This document shows positions 25,075 to 33,886 of a stretch of 64,000 nucleotides of DNA, in pieces. The translations under genes were made by a program, and so were the position numbers. The notes beneath the pieces are model-generated. The model ran no database searches. It was not told where the DNA came from and saw only the letters and a list, made by a program, of their open reading frames with translations. Where the stretch lies: assembly GCA_009844085.1 (NCBI GenBank), contig VYCF01000073.1, positions 62,001 through 126,000 on the forward strand, written 5' to 3'. Numbering within the stretch: the first letter of the stretch is position 1; each line of letters begins with the position of its first letter. This DNA is from Gammaproteobacteria bacterium (GTDB lineage: Bacteria; Pseudomonadota; Gammaproteobacteria; Pseudomonadales; Pseudohongiellaceae).

Positions 25075-25110
25075 AACACGAAGGCCGGCAATACATCGTC
25101 GTAGCCGGCG
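25075..25110 (+). pseudogene. Relic of a PQQ-dehydrogenase 3' end (24-nt direct repeat)
   Basis: Positions 25075-25098 are identical to 22881-22904 inside the PQQ lipoprotein gene, and weaker similarity continues for about 15 nt. Read in the same frame it encodes KHEGRQYIVVAG, the conserved C-terminal block of these quinoproteins, but no gene surrounds it. The two copies bracket the four-gene segment 22905-25074. It marks either an insertion that split an ancestral gene end or the remains of a deleted paralogue. Confidence 0.55.
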
Positions 25111-25112
25111 CT

Positions 25113-26384
25113 CTACGGTTCCGGAACGTGCATGTTCCGCATCGTCAAGGTGCTTCGATCCAATCCCATCACCTGGACCACGATGTCCTCACCTGCGGGG
25201 AGGTAAAGCGTCGTGCTCTCCGCGTTGGTGACTTCAACCCGATCGAGGGACACTTCGTCGGCGAATCCGGCTCTTCGCGCTTCCACAATGCATGTCCGCG
25301 CCGCGCACTCCGGCGTATCGAAAGCGGTCTCCTGCCTGCGGCCGCCCATGTTCATCCACGTCGGTCTGCCATTGGTATACGTTGTAGAAATGCCGAGCAC
25401 CGCGAGATCGACGGTCGCGGGAGGTGGAATCACTGACTCGCCCTCGGAATCGACAAGTACGATCGCTTCTTCGCCGAGCAAGCCCAGTTCTCTCGCTTTT
25501 CTCCTCAGTGGATGCTCAAGTTCGGGCCTGGAGCGTTCGCTGTACGCCGTTTGGCTTACGGTCAGCGGATCGAGTCCGGTAAATTGACGGAGGAAATGGG
25601 CCATGGGCGCCCAGTTGTCGGTCCTGGATTCGCGAATGTGATCATAACCAGCGTGCACAAGCAGCTTTGCGTCTCTTTCGATGTCAAACACCCTCGTGGC
25701 GATGTTCCTCGCCTGCCACCAATCCCGCCGCTCCTGGGGGTTCATTGCGCTGGTTTCCGCGGATGTTTTCTGCTCGTCCTGTTCCTCGTAGGCAATGATC
25801 CTATAGCCGAGTTTGATCGCAGCCCGGACGAGTTCCGCAAAGACAACGTCGTTCACATAGTAGCCAGTCTGTGGAATCGGATAGCCGCGAGAATTCAGGG
25901 GATCCCCATTCCAGCCGGCTTCGATGGCCAGGTAGCGGAAACCCTGCTCGGCGAGCGGCGCCAGCAATTCCATCGTCAACAGCCTGTCGGACGATGCGTG
26001 ATGACGCTCGTTCACCATGACGATACGGTGGCCCCGCGCTTTCTCGGTTACATATTCGACTGCCGGAACGCTCGTGACCGGAGTAGAGAACTCCCAGGAA
26101 GAATCTGGAGAGGATGCCGGATCATAGAGAGACAGCGCGGTTACATGATTGCCGACGAACGACTCCAACTGCCCTCGGTACGATTGATACGAGTAGGCAT
26201 GCGGCCCGGGCACACAAACATGTTCGAGCGCGCGGAAACGGTCTAGCGAAAACCACACGCTCGTATCGTAATTTTCCGTAGCCAATCTATTTAGCGCGTT
26301 GGGCTCGCATTGGGAATCGGCTTCGGTCTGGGCAAGCGCGTGGGCCGCCATGGCCAGCAAGAATGGAACCACCCAGAGTTTCAT
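25113..26384 (-). CDS. Secreted erythromycin-esterase/ChaN-like protein
   Basis: 423 aa with a signal peptide (ending HALAQ). The core has VMVNERHHASSDR, RYLAIEAGW and IIAYEEQDE, a Glu/His pattern resembling the erythromycin esterase-like and ChaN/TIKI superfamily. The last ~110 residues are an extra beta-rich region with two Cys pairs. It is unlikely to be an antibiotic resistance enzyme merely by similarity; periplasmic homologues are common and of unknown substrate. The gene is the last of a minus-strand series starting at the PQQ dehydrogenase at 29141. Assignment tentative. Confidence 0.5.
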   Translation of the reverse strand: MKLWVVPFLLAMAAHALAQTEADSQCEPNALNRLATENYDTSVWFSLDRFRALEHVCVPGPHAYSYQSYRGQLESFVGNHVTALSLYDPASSPDSSWEFSTPVTSVPAVEYVTEKARGHRIVMVNERHHASSDRLLTMELLAPLAEQGFRYLAIEAGWNGDPLNSRGYPIPQTGYYVNDVVFAELVRAAIKLGYRIIAYEEQDEQKTSAETSAMNPQERRDWWQARNIATRVFDIERDAKLLVHAGYDHIRESRTDNWAPMAHFLRQFTGLDPLTVSQTAYSERSRPELEHPLRRKARELGLLGEEAIVLVDSEGESVIPPPATVDLAVLGISTTYTNGRPTWMNMGGRRQETAFDTPECAARTCIVEARRAGFADEVSLDRVEVTNAESTTLYLPAGEDIVVQVMGLDRSTLTMRNMHVPEP

Positions 26385-26409
26385 CAGCGGTTCTCCGCTG
26401 CGGCGAGGG

Positions 26410-26544
26410 CTAGCTGGCGTTGGTGGAGAGGAAGATCAGCAGGTTCTGTTCGATGGTTTCGGACAGGCCGGGGACGAAAAGGATGGCGCCTGCCACAATC
26501 ACGGTGACGGCGAGGCATACCGCGAGATAGGTTCTGTTGGACAT
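26410..26544 (-). CDS. 44-aa single-pass membrane protein
   Basis: A short gene with a strong ribosome site, AGGAGG 6 nt before the ATG at 26544. The product begins MSNRTYLAVCLAVTVIVAG, continues the hydrophobic stretch to about residue 28, and ends LLIFLSTNAS. It lies 9 nt after the stop of the 176-aa membrane protein and 25 nt before the start of the EreA-like gene, all on the same strand, so it is probably expressed in one operon with the PQQ dehydrogenase. It may be a small accessory or anchoring subunit; no family recognised. Confidence 0.6.
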   Translation of the reverse strand: MSNRTYLAVCLAVTVIVAGAILFVPGLSETIEQNLLIFLSTNAS

Positions 26545-26553
26545 GGCTGCCTC

Positions 26554-27084
26554 CTAGACGTTCATACCGCGCGGGGCGAGTTCGAATACCCAGAGGTTGC
26601 CCGATTCCACGCTTTCGCGGCTGGAATTGCCGCCGTATTTTTCCCGCAGCGCGGCCGTGACCCCATCGAGCGCTTCGCCCTCGCGGATGCGCACGATTTG
26701 TCGCTCGTAGCGAACACCGTCGATTCGCACGACGGCCATGCCATCGCCTTCGTCCGCGTCCACCGCCCAATGTTTCCAGATGCGGCCGAGCGTCGTGCCC
26801 ATGTAGCCGCTGACCACGTACAGCTTGCCTTCACTTTCGAGTATGAAAATCAGGCGCGAGCTCGGTGGGGCCGGATTGGTCAGCTCGAGTTCGACAAGCT
26901 GAATGTCCCGAGTGAAGCTCCAGTCGGGTTCAGGGCCGGTGTAAAGATCGCCGGAGACAAGTTCGCCTCCCGGAAAGACGATGGAAGGGCCGTCCGCGTT
27001 GCGATTCTCCATCCTCAGGGTGACATAGGCCACCACCGGGATCAGCACCGCGATGCCGATCAATTGCAGGATCAGTCGCAACAT
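26554..27084 (-). CDS. Membrane-anchored hypothetical protein, possible split-barrel fold
   Basis: 176 aa, with one N-terminal membrane helix (LILQLIGIAVLIPVVAYVTL) and a soluble domain outside. GKLYVVSGYMG, then WKHWAVDAD and VVRIDGVRYERQIVRI, vaguely recall the split-barrel flavin/deazaflavin-binding nitroreductase families, but the match is weak. It is 29 nt downstream of the PQQ dehydrogenase and 9 nt upstream of the 44-aa membrane protein. Function unknown; a role beside the quinoprotein is suggested only by position. Confidence 0.5.
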   Translation of the reverse strand: MLRLILQLIGIAVLIPVVAYVTLRMENRNADGPSIVFPGGELVSGDLYTGPEPDWSFTRDIQLVELELTNPAPPSSRLIFILESEGKLYVVSGYMGTTLGRIWKHWAVDADEGDGMAVVRIDGVRYERQIVRIREGEALDGVTAALREKYGGNSSRESVESGNLWVFELAPRGMNV

Positions 27085-27113
27085 CGCACGGCCCTCGCTC
27101 TACCCGTCCTGCC

Positions 27114-29141
27114 TCAGTAACCGGAAGACTGCGGCGCCGCGGCGGGCAGGGCCATGGCGGTCAGTTTCGAGCCGGTCTGCAGCATGATGTATTGATGGCC
27201 GTCGTGCACCCAGGAACTCATGCCGTAGTTCGAGCGTGCCGGAACTTCGATCTCGGCCATGATTTCACCGCTGTCCTTGTCGATCGAGTACAGCATCGGC
27301 GTGCCGTCGCTCGCCACATCGGTATAGACGAGCATATTGGGGGTCACCACCATCGGCACGAGATTGCCGGTGCCGGTGTTGCCGATATCGACGCCTTCGA
27401 GCGCCGGGCTGTTGGCGATGCGGGCCGGGGTTTCACCGGTGGGAATCTGCCACAGGTGCTCGCCGGTGTTCATGTCGATGGCGACGATGCGGCTGTACGG
27501 CGGCTTCCAGACCGGAATGCCCGAGCGCAGCCTCGGCGGCCGCGCGGTCGCGCCGCGCACGGCGTTGGCGTATTGCGCCAGGGTCGTGCCGGTGGGGTTC
27601 GGGAACAGCAGGTCAGCTTCCTCGCCCGGAATCAGGCGCAGGGCGAAGCAGGCCTTGTGTGAGGAAATGAACAGCACACCGCTGTTGGGGTCCGCCACTG
27701 GCGGCGAGGTGATGTTCGCGCCGCCCGCCCCGCCGGGGCAATTCATGGCGGCGAACTTGCCTTCCGGGTTGTCGGCGTGGATGGGGGGATTGAACAGGCC
27801 GCCCATTACGTAGTCATCCATGACTTCCATCGCTTCCGCGCGCAGCTCAGGCGTGAAATCAACCATATCGTCTTCGCTGAAGCCCTGCATGTCGAATGGC
27901 TCGGGCCAGGTTACATGGGGCTGGGTCGGCGAGAGCACTTCGCCGGGAACGATGGAAGGCGGCACCGGGCGGTCGACGATGGGCCAGACGGGCTCGCCGG
28001 TGAGGCGGTTGAAGGTGTAAACCCATGCCTGCTTGGTAACCTGGGCGACCGCGGGAATGGCCTGTCCGTCCACATTGATGTCGAGCAGCACCGGCGCGGT
28101 GGGGGTGTCGAAATTCCAGATTTCGTGCTTCACGAACTGGAAATGCCAGGCGCGCTCGCCGGTGCGGGTATCGAGCGCGATGATGCTTGCGCCGTAGAGA
28201 TTGTCGCCGGGACGGAAGCCGCCGTAGTAGTCGATGGTGGCGCTGTTGGTGGGGATATACACCAGGTTGTTGGCCGGGTCGGCTGACAGCGGCGCCCAGG
28301 AGGAAACGTCGCCGGTCCATTGCCAGGCGTCATTTTCCCAAGTCTCGTGGCCGTATTCGCCGGGGCGCGGAATGACGTTGAATTTCCACTTGAAGTCGCC
28401 GGTGTTCTTGTCGTAGGCGAGGATGTCGCCGGGCACGTTTTCGATCCGCGCCTGGAGGTAGCCCTGTTCGGCAGAGTTGCCGATGACGATGGTGTCGTTG
28501 ACCACGATAGGCGGTGAGGAGGAGGTGATGTAACCGGTTTCCAGCGGAATGCCTTCGTAAGGGTCATAGGGATGGCCCAGGTCGGCAAGCAAGTCGACCA
28601 CGCCGGTTTCAGGGAAGCCATCAATGGGCACGGGGTTGCCGAAGCCTTCTAGCGGATGGCCGGTCTTGGCGTCGAGCGCGGTCAGGAAGAACCCAGGTGA
28701 GACGATGTAGATCACGCCGCGGCCGTCAACTTCGGCGTACGCGACGCCCTTGCCGTAGTCTGCGCGCATGGAATACTCGGCGCGTGGGGTGTCGGGCTCG
28801 CGATAGGTCCAGATGGTGTCGCCGGTCTTTGGATCGATGGCGACGACATAGCGCTTGTAGCCCACGACGGTGTAGAGAATGCCGTCGATCAGCGATGGTG
28901 TGGAGCGCCCGCTGACGGCGTTGAAGCTCGCGCCATCCCATTCCCAGGCAGCTTCGAGTTCGGAAAAGTTCTCGGCGGTGATTTCGTCCGCGGGGGTGTA
29001 GCGGGTGTGGGCGAAATCGTTGCCAAGGGTAAACCACTGGCCGGCGTCACTGCTGTACAACTCGCCGTCCGCAGCCTGGGCGGATCCAGCGATGCACAAA
29101 GCGAGCGCGGGCAGGATTTTCTTCAATTCAGGAATTCGCAT
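27114..29141 (-). CDS. Periplasmic PQQ-dependent dehydrogenase
   Basis: 675 aa. The start at 29141 has GGAGGT 7 nt upstream and gives a signal peptide ending GSAQAADG; the frame extends 12 residues further without a site. Propeller blades include TGDTIWTYREP, TGERAWHFQ and TGEHLWQIPTGE, and CPGGAGGANITSPP is the family's late conserved block. It resembles the lipoprotein enzyme at 21020 more than the alcohol dehydrogenase at 30399. It is first in a minus-strand run with the membrane proteins and the EreA-like gene. Electron acceptor and substrate unknown. Confidence 0.83.
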   Translation of the reverse strand: MRIPELKKILPALALCIAGSAQAADGELYSSDAGQWFTLGNDFAHTRYTPADEITAENFSELEAAWEWDGASFNAVSGRSTPSLIDGILYTVVGYKRYVVAIDPKTGDTIWTYREPDTPRAEYSMRADYGKGVAYAEVDGRGVIYIVSPGFFLTALDAKTGHPLEGFGNPVPIDGFPETGVVDLLADLGHPYDPYEGIPLETGYITSSSPPIVVNDTIVIGNSAEQGYLQARIENVPGDILAYDKNTGDFKWKFNVIPRPGEYGHETWENDAWQWTGDVSSWAPLSADPANNLVYIPTNSATIDYYGGFRPGDNLYGASIIALDTRTGERAWHFQFVKHEIWNFDTPTAPVLLDINVDGQAIPAVAQVTKQAWVYTFNRLTGEPVWPIVDRPVPPSIVPGEVLSPTQPHVTWPEPFDMQGFSEDDMVDFTPELRAEAMEVMDDYVMGGLFNPPIHADNPEGKFAAMNCPGGAGGANITSPPVADPNSGVLFISSHKACFALRLIPGEEADLLFPNPTGTTLAQYANAVRGATARPPRLRSGIPVWKPPYSRIVAIDMNTGEHLWQIPTGETPARIANSPALEGVDIGNTGTGNLVPMVVTPNMLVYTDVASDGTPMLYSIDKDSGEIMAEIEVPARSNYGMSSWVHDGHQYIMLQTGSKLTAMALPAAAPQSSGY

Positions 29142-29237
29142 GGAATGACCTCCAAAAAGTCCGCCGGATATTCCCACATTTTCACTGACAATTCATCTGA
29201 TGTGGCTTCAATCCATTTAAAGGATCAAGGGGTTCCC

Positions 29238-30308
29238 TCAGGGTCGCACGCGCACATACTTCCTGAGCGTTCGGGCATTGGCATGAGGGGCGGGGATGGG
29301 CTCTCCACCATAAATGTTGCCATCGAGGTCGACAGTAACGAACTCCGCCCCATTCCCTGGAATGATGTTGGGATTTGCCCAGGGGAAACGAATAAACTCC
29401 TTCACCCATCCTGTCTCGTATTCGCCGATACGGATTCCGATTTCATACCCCGGGTTCTGTACGTTGTCCGACTCTGAGTCGGCGACATAGATTCGCCCCA
29501 TGGTATCGAAGGCAATTCCGCTTGGTCGCCCGAACTGGGTCCAGGTGCCTTCGTGGTTGCCCTCCTGGTCGAAAATCTGAATCCGGCTGTTGCTACGATC
29601 TCCCACGAACACCCGGCCATTCGGGTCGATGGCAATGGCGTGCAGGGCGCGGAACTCTCCCGGTCCGTAGCCGGTCTCTCCCCAGGACGTGAGAAATTGA
29701 CCACGGCTGCTGTACTTTGCCACTCGATTGTTTCCATTCGCACTATGGCCATCAGCAATAAACACATCGCCGTTGGCCGCGACTGCTACATCACTCGGTT
29801 CGGTAAAGTGGTACGGGCCGTCTCCCGATTCTCCAGGCGTGCCGATCGTCAGCAGGACTTCGCCGGTGGGGCTAAACTTGACGACGAGATGGCCGCGATT
29901 GTCGCCAGGCGGAATATTTCTGTCAGCTACGGCGTCAGTCACCCAAACGTTGCCGTCGGAATCCACATCAAGCCCATGGGGCCAGATAAACATACCGCCA
30001 CCGAAGGACTCGACCACGTTGCCATCGGGATCGAATTTCAAGACGGAATCCAGGTCTGAATCAACGCATTCCGCACCAAACTGACTCTGTGGGGCATCGC
30101 AACGGATAATGGCCCAGACATGGCGCCCGTCGATGTCGACTTCTGCCTTGCCGACTGCGCCCATAGTCCGGCCGCCAGGTAGTTTTGCCCACCCTTCGAC
30201 GATTTGATAGTGATTTGTGGAATTCTGCGCGATGGAATGCAGCGGTACGAGCAAAGATGCCAGTCCAAGCAGAGCGGCCACGGATACGATCCGATTGCGA
30301 AAAGACAT
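29238..30308 (-). CDS. Secreted NHL-repeat beta-propeller protein
   Basis: 356 aa with a signal peptide (ending HSIAQ). Repeated blades carry the NHL pattern, for example GLDVDSDGNVWVTDA, DVAVAANGDVFIADG, AIAIDPNGRVFVGD and GIAFDTMGRIYVAD. Six-bladed propellers of this type include peptidyl-alpha-hydroxyglycine lyases and binding proteins, and no decisive catalytic set was recognised. It lies ~100 nt upstream of the PQQ dehydrogenase gene on the same strand, possibly co-transcribed. Role unknown. Confidence 0.75.
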   Translation of the reverse strand: MSFRNRIVSVAALLGLASLLVPLHSIAQNSTNHYQIVEGWAKLPGGRTMGAVGKAEVDIDGRHVWAIIRCDAPQSQFGAECVDSDLDSVLKFDPDGNVVESFGGGMFIWPHGLDVDSDGNVWVTDAVADRNIPPGDNRGHLVVKFSPTGEVLLTIGTPGESGDGPYHFTEPSDVAVAANGDVFIADGHSANGNNRVAKYSSRGQFLTSWGETGYGPGEFRALHAIAIDPNGRVFVGDRSNSRIQIFDQEGNHEGTWTQFGRPSGIAFDTMGRIYVADSESDNVQNPGYEIGIRIGEYETGWVKEFIRFPWANPNIIPGNGAEFVTVDLDGNIYGGEPIPAPHANARTLRKYVRVRP

Positions 30309-30398
30309 GGGGAATCCTTAACGTGTATTGAGTGAACTATCAGAAATGTAGCATGTTGAGATTCAATCTACCATTACGAGGATTGTCAGGTTTCTTTC

Positions 30399-32042
30399 TC
30401 AATCCTCGGGCAGGGCGAATGATGCCAGAACGTGGCCTGAGATGAAGCTCAGGTATTGGATGCCGTCGACCATGTAGGTGATTGGCGCCATGACGATTTG
30501 ACCGCCGAGGTTCTTTTTCCAGAGCAGGTCGCCGCTGGTGGCGTCGAGGGCGTGGATGTAGCCTTCGCGACCGCCGGTGAAAAGGAGGTCGGTGGCGGTT
30601 GTAAGCATGCCGCTGTCGCTGACGTCGAATTGCTCGAATTCCCAGACTTCCTCGCCGGTGCGTGGATCGAGCGCCTTCAACGAGGCGTGGCCCACTTCGT
30701 CGGTCCAGTTGTTGATCGGATTGGTGCGGCCGATGCCGACTCCGGGAGCCCCCGGCGCGGGCGTGAGCACGTCGAAGCCGCCGCCGAGAAAGGCCCGCCC
30801 GGGAACGTATTCCGACTCTTCCGGCTCGTAGATCGTCGCGTAGTCCTCCCAGGCGCTGAAATAGAACAGTTCCGTGCGCGGACTCCAGGACGGCGGATAC
30901 CAGTTGGTGCCGCCCTGGTTGCCGGGCCAGGTGGGCATGCCTTCGGGCTGCGGCGTCGGAATGGGCCGGCCGTTTTCATCGAGTCCGCTCGACCAGTTGA
31001 CGCGCACGAAGGGACTGCCGAGCAGGTATTCGCCGTCGGTGCGGTCGAGCACGTAGAAATAGCCGTTGCGGTTCGCCCAGAACATGAGCTTGCGCTGTTC
31101 GCCCTGCCATTCGATGTCCGCCAGCACCGGCACCTGCACGGCGTCGTAGTCGTAGCCGTCGTTGGGCGTGAACTGGAAATACCAGCGCAATTCACCGGTG
31201 TCGGCGTCCAGCGCGATGACCGAATCCGAATAGAGGTTGTCGCCGGGACGCTGGGCGGCGTTCCAGTCCGGACCGGGGTTGCCCACGCCCCAATAGGTGA
31301 GATTTTCTTCGGGATCGAACGAGCCGGTGATCCAGACCGGTGCGCCGCCGTATTGCCAATCGTCGCCCTCCCAGGTCTCGTGGCCCGGCTCGCCGGGTGC
31401 GGGAATGGTATAGGTTTTCCAGGCGAGTTCGCCGGTTTCGGCGTAATAGGCCGCGACATAGCCGCGGATGCCGAATTCACCGCCGCCGACGCCGACGATG
31501 ATCTTGTCTTTCACCGCCAGCGGCGCCATCGTTATCGAGTACGCCAGGTTCACGTCGCCGACTTCCGCATCCCAGAGCAGTTCGCCGTTGATGCGGTCCA
31601 CCGCCACGAGACGGGCGTCGAGCGTGCCCATGAAGACGCGGTCGCCGAGCACCGCCACGCCGCGGTTGTTGGCGCCGCAGCAGACCAGGGCGTTGTCGGC
31701 GGGGGTGTGGACGTATTTCCAGAACACGCGGCCGGTGACGGGGTCAACCGCCATGATGCTGTTCGGGCGCTCGGTCAGGTACATGACGCCATCGGCAACG
31801 ATGGGGCTCGATTGCCAGGCGCCGAATACCTGGTTCTGCAACAGCCAGCGCAATTCCAGATCGCCGACATTGTCTTGGTCGATCTGGGTCAGCCTGCTGT
31901 AGCGCTGGCTCATGTAACCGCCGTTATAGGTCAGCCAGCTCTCCGGTTCGTTTTCGGCCTGGAGTATCCGTTCGTAGGATATCTGGGCGTAAGCCGGCGC
32001 CGCGAGCAGCGCCAGCAAAATCGTCCATGCGAATCTTTTCAT
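30399..32042 (-). CDS. PQQ-dependent alcohol dehydrogenase (methanol/ethanol type)
   Basis: 547 aa from the ATG at 32042, which overlaps the cytochrome stop (ATGA) and gives a signal peptide ending PAYAQ. The open frame extends far upstream but would overlap the cytochrome gene. VCCGANNRG (C121-C122) is the vicinal disulfide near PQQ characteristic of this branch. Blades include GRVFWKY, GELLWDA, GELAWKT, GELRWYF and GEEVWEF. It should oxidise an alcohol in the periplasm and pass electrons to the diheme cytochrome encoded immediately upstream. Confidence 0.87.
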   Translation of the reverse strand: MKRFAWTILLALLAAPAYAQISYERILQAENEPESWLTYNGGYMSQRYSRLTQIDQDNVGDLELRWLLQNQVFGAWQSSPIVADGVMYLTERPNSIMAVDPVTGRVFWKYVHTPADNALVCCGANNRGVAVLGDRVFMGTLDARLVAVDRINGELLWDAEVGDVNLAYSITMAPLAVKDKIIVGVGGGEFGIRGYVAAYYAETGELAWKTYTIPAPGEPGHETWEGDDWQYGGAPVWITGSFDPEENLTYWGVGNPGPDWNAAQRPGDNLYSDSVIALDADTGELRWYFQFTPNDGYDYDAVQVPVLADIEWQGEQRKLMFWANRNGYFYVLDRTDGEYLLGSPFVRVNWSSGLDENGRPIPTPQPEGMPTWPGNQGGTNWYPPSWSPRTELFYFSAWEDYATIYEPEESEYVPGRAFLGGGFDVLTPAPGAPGVGIGRTNPINNWTDEVGHASLKALDPRTGEEVWEFEQFDVSDSGMLTTATDLLFTGGREGYIHALDATSGDLLWKKNLGGQIVMAPITYMVDGIQYLSFISGHVLASFALPED

Positions 32043-32815
32043 AGCGCACCTCGCAAGGTCAGCAGGAAGGCCACCAGGTCGGCCACTTCCTCTTCGTTCA
32101 TGTCTATGGGCGGCTTGCTCGGTTCGCGGCTGATCTCGAAGCTGCCCAACTCGGCCTTGGCGAAAGAGCGCAGGCGCTCTGCGGAATCGAGCACTTGCAC
32201 GGTATGGGTGTCCTCGTTGAGGCGGCGGCCGCTGACCACTTCCTCGTCGAAGGTAACGAGCCTTACCGCGCGATTGATCGGCATCAGGGCCGCCGCCGGG
32301 TCGAGCAGGTTGAGTTGCAGCACGGCGGGCGTGCGGATGGCGCCGATGTCGCTGAGATCGGGCGCGGTGCGCGGCCCCTCGCCGTTCACCCGATGGCAGT
32401 CCGCACAACCGCCGCGGCCGTAGAAGAGTTCTTCGCCACGCGCCGCATCGCCGATTCTCACGGCGACGCCTTCGGGGTCGAAGCCGGCCCGGATGTAGGC
32501 GATGATGCCCTCCATTTCGTTTTCGCCGAGCGCGGTCGCCGGCATCTGCCCTTCGCCCGAACCTTCGGCAATGACCCGGCGCAGATCCTCGTCCGAGGCC
32601 ACGCCGCGAAAGATTCCCAGCCGCAGGTCTATGCCGTCGACGAGCGCGCCTTGGGGCCCATGGCACAAGGCGCATTGACTGGTGTAGATGCGCGATCCTA
32701 GTTCGATCGCTTCGGAAGTGTATTGGTGATCGCCCACGGCCTGGGGCCGCGCCAGCGGCGGCAAGGCCAGCATCGCAAGCAACATGACACTTGCGCCGAA
32801 TTTGGCTCGATTCAT
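32039..32815 (-). CDS. Diheme c-type cytochrome, partner of the PQQ alcohol dehydrogenase
   Basis: 258 aa from the ATG at 32815, with a signal peptide ending around LARPQA. Two haem sites: CALCH (48-52) and CADCH (137-141). Met ligand candidates lie after each (GQMPATAL, DMNEEE region). It overlaps the PQQ dehydrogenase start by 4 nt, the clearest electron-transfer pair in the window. Upstream in-frame residues to 32881 lack a signal. Confidence 0.85.
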   Translation of the reverse strand: MNRAKFGASVMLLAMLALPPLARPQAVGDHQYTSEAIELGSRIYTSQCALCHGPQGALVDGIDLRLGIFRGVASDEDLRRVIAEGSGEGQMPATALGENEMEGIIAYIRAGFDPEGVAVRIGDAARGEELFYGRGGCADCHRVNGEGPRTAPDLSDIGAIRTPAVLQLNLLDPAAALMPINRAVRLVTFDEEVVSGRRLNEDTHTVQVLDSAERLRSFAKAELGSFEISREPSKPPIDMNEEEVADLVAFLLTLRGAL

Positions 32816-32956
32816 GACTTCGCTTTCCCCGGTCCAGCCTGAAAAACCGCGAGCATAGCGGCTTGTTCGCTTTCGGTCCATTCCCGCATGTCTGGAGATG
32901 CTTTGAAGGATTTTGTTATATTCTGGCGTCGAAGCTTGAGACCGAGGTTAGCGACC

Positions 32957-33877
32957 ATGCACAGCGCGAGAATCAACCGGATCCTTTCCCATGCCCTGCT
33001 CCTGCTGGCGGCGAGTCTGCTGCTGTTACCGGCGGCTTACGCCCAGGACAACAGCCAGGGGCGCTACCGGCCCGAAGGCCGCCAGATCGGCGTCGCCGCC
33101 GGGCGCGAATTCGGCGAGCGAATCTATGAAGTCCGCACTTACGAGACGAATCCCGGCATTGCCGAATTTGCCGACGTCATGGTGTTCTATCCGCTCACCT
33201 TGAGTTTCGACCGGCCCAATGGCGCAATCGCCTTCTCCCCCGGCTTCCGCGCGGCGGCGGACAACTACGAATGGTGGGGCCCGGCGCTGGCTTCACTGGG
33301 CTATAACGTCTTCATCCTCAATACCAACGAGCCGACCGACGACCTTGATGCGCGCGCCGACGCGCTGGCCGCGCTGGTGGATTTCATCAAGGCCGAGAAC
33401 GCCAATCCCGACAGCCCGGTGGCAAACAAGATCGATGAGGAAAAGATCGCGCTGATGGGCCATTCCATGGGTGGCGGAGCCGCGCTGGCGGCCGCTGACC
33501 GGCTCGGCGACGCGGTCGGTGCGGTGATTCCGCTGGCGCTGTATTGCTGCAATCCCGGCGGTTCCTTCGAAGGCGACTATGGTTCCCTGTCCGCAGCCGC
33601 TCTTGTCATCGCGAGCGCCGAAGACACCGTGGCGCCACCGGAAGCCCACGCGCGGCTGCTATACGATTCGCTGGGCAGCGAGAACAAGATCTACATGGAA
33701 TTCGCCGCCGGCGACCACATGTTCCCCGCCAACGGCGGCCCCGAACTCGCCACCATGGGCCGCTTCACCCTGGCCTTCCTGAAAGCCTACCTGGACGGAG
33801 TCGCAGGACTGGAACAGCACGTCACCTCCCCCAGCGACGAATACGCCGAAAGGTTTTCGACTTATCTCGCTCCTTGA
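32957..33877 (+). CDS. Secreted PETase/cutinase-like alpha/beta hydrolase
   Basis: 306 aa with a signal peptide (ending AAYAQ). The catalytic triad is readable: GHSMGGG with S170, D223 in SAEDTVAPP, and H254 in AGDHMF. The framework matches bacterial polyester hydrolases: PGFRAAADNYEWWGPALAS aligns with the PGYxA...WWGP block (oxyanion aromatic Phe97 in place of Tyr), and the residue after Ser is Met. A CC pair at 197-198 near the usual subsite-II Trp position is unusual. I chose the ATG at 32957, with GAGG ~9 nt upstream. Aliphatic polyester or lipid ester hydrolysis is likely; PET activity is speculation. Confidence 0.75.
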   Translation: MHSARINRILSHALLLLAASLLLLPAAYAQDNSQGRYRPEGRQIGVAAGREFGERIYEVRTYETNPGIAEFADVMVFYPLTLSFDRPNGAIAFSPGFRAAADNYEWWGPALASLGYNVFILNTNEPTDDLDARADALAALVDFIKAENANPDSPVANKIDEEKIALMGHSMGGGAALAAADRLGDAVGAVIPLALYCCNPGGSFEGDYGSLSAAALVIASAEDTVAPPEAHARLLYDSLGSENKIYMEFAAGDHMFPANGGPELATMGRFTLAFLKAYLDGVAGLEQHVTSPSDEYAERFSTYLAP

Positions 33878-33886
33878 TCGCTGATT

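Noticed and set aside
25113-26384. Reading the EreA-like protein as a macrolide-resistance gene
   Set aside because: Only superfamily-level motifs are visible, it is exported, and it sits in a metabolic context; resistance cannot be supported.
30456-32423. 655-aa plus-strand frame opposite the PQQ alcohol dehydrogenase and its cytochrome
   Set aside because: Composition is typical of an antisense shadow (Val/Asp/Arg-rich, no motif), whereas both minus-strand genes have clear haem and propeller motifs.
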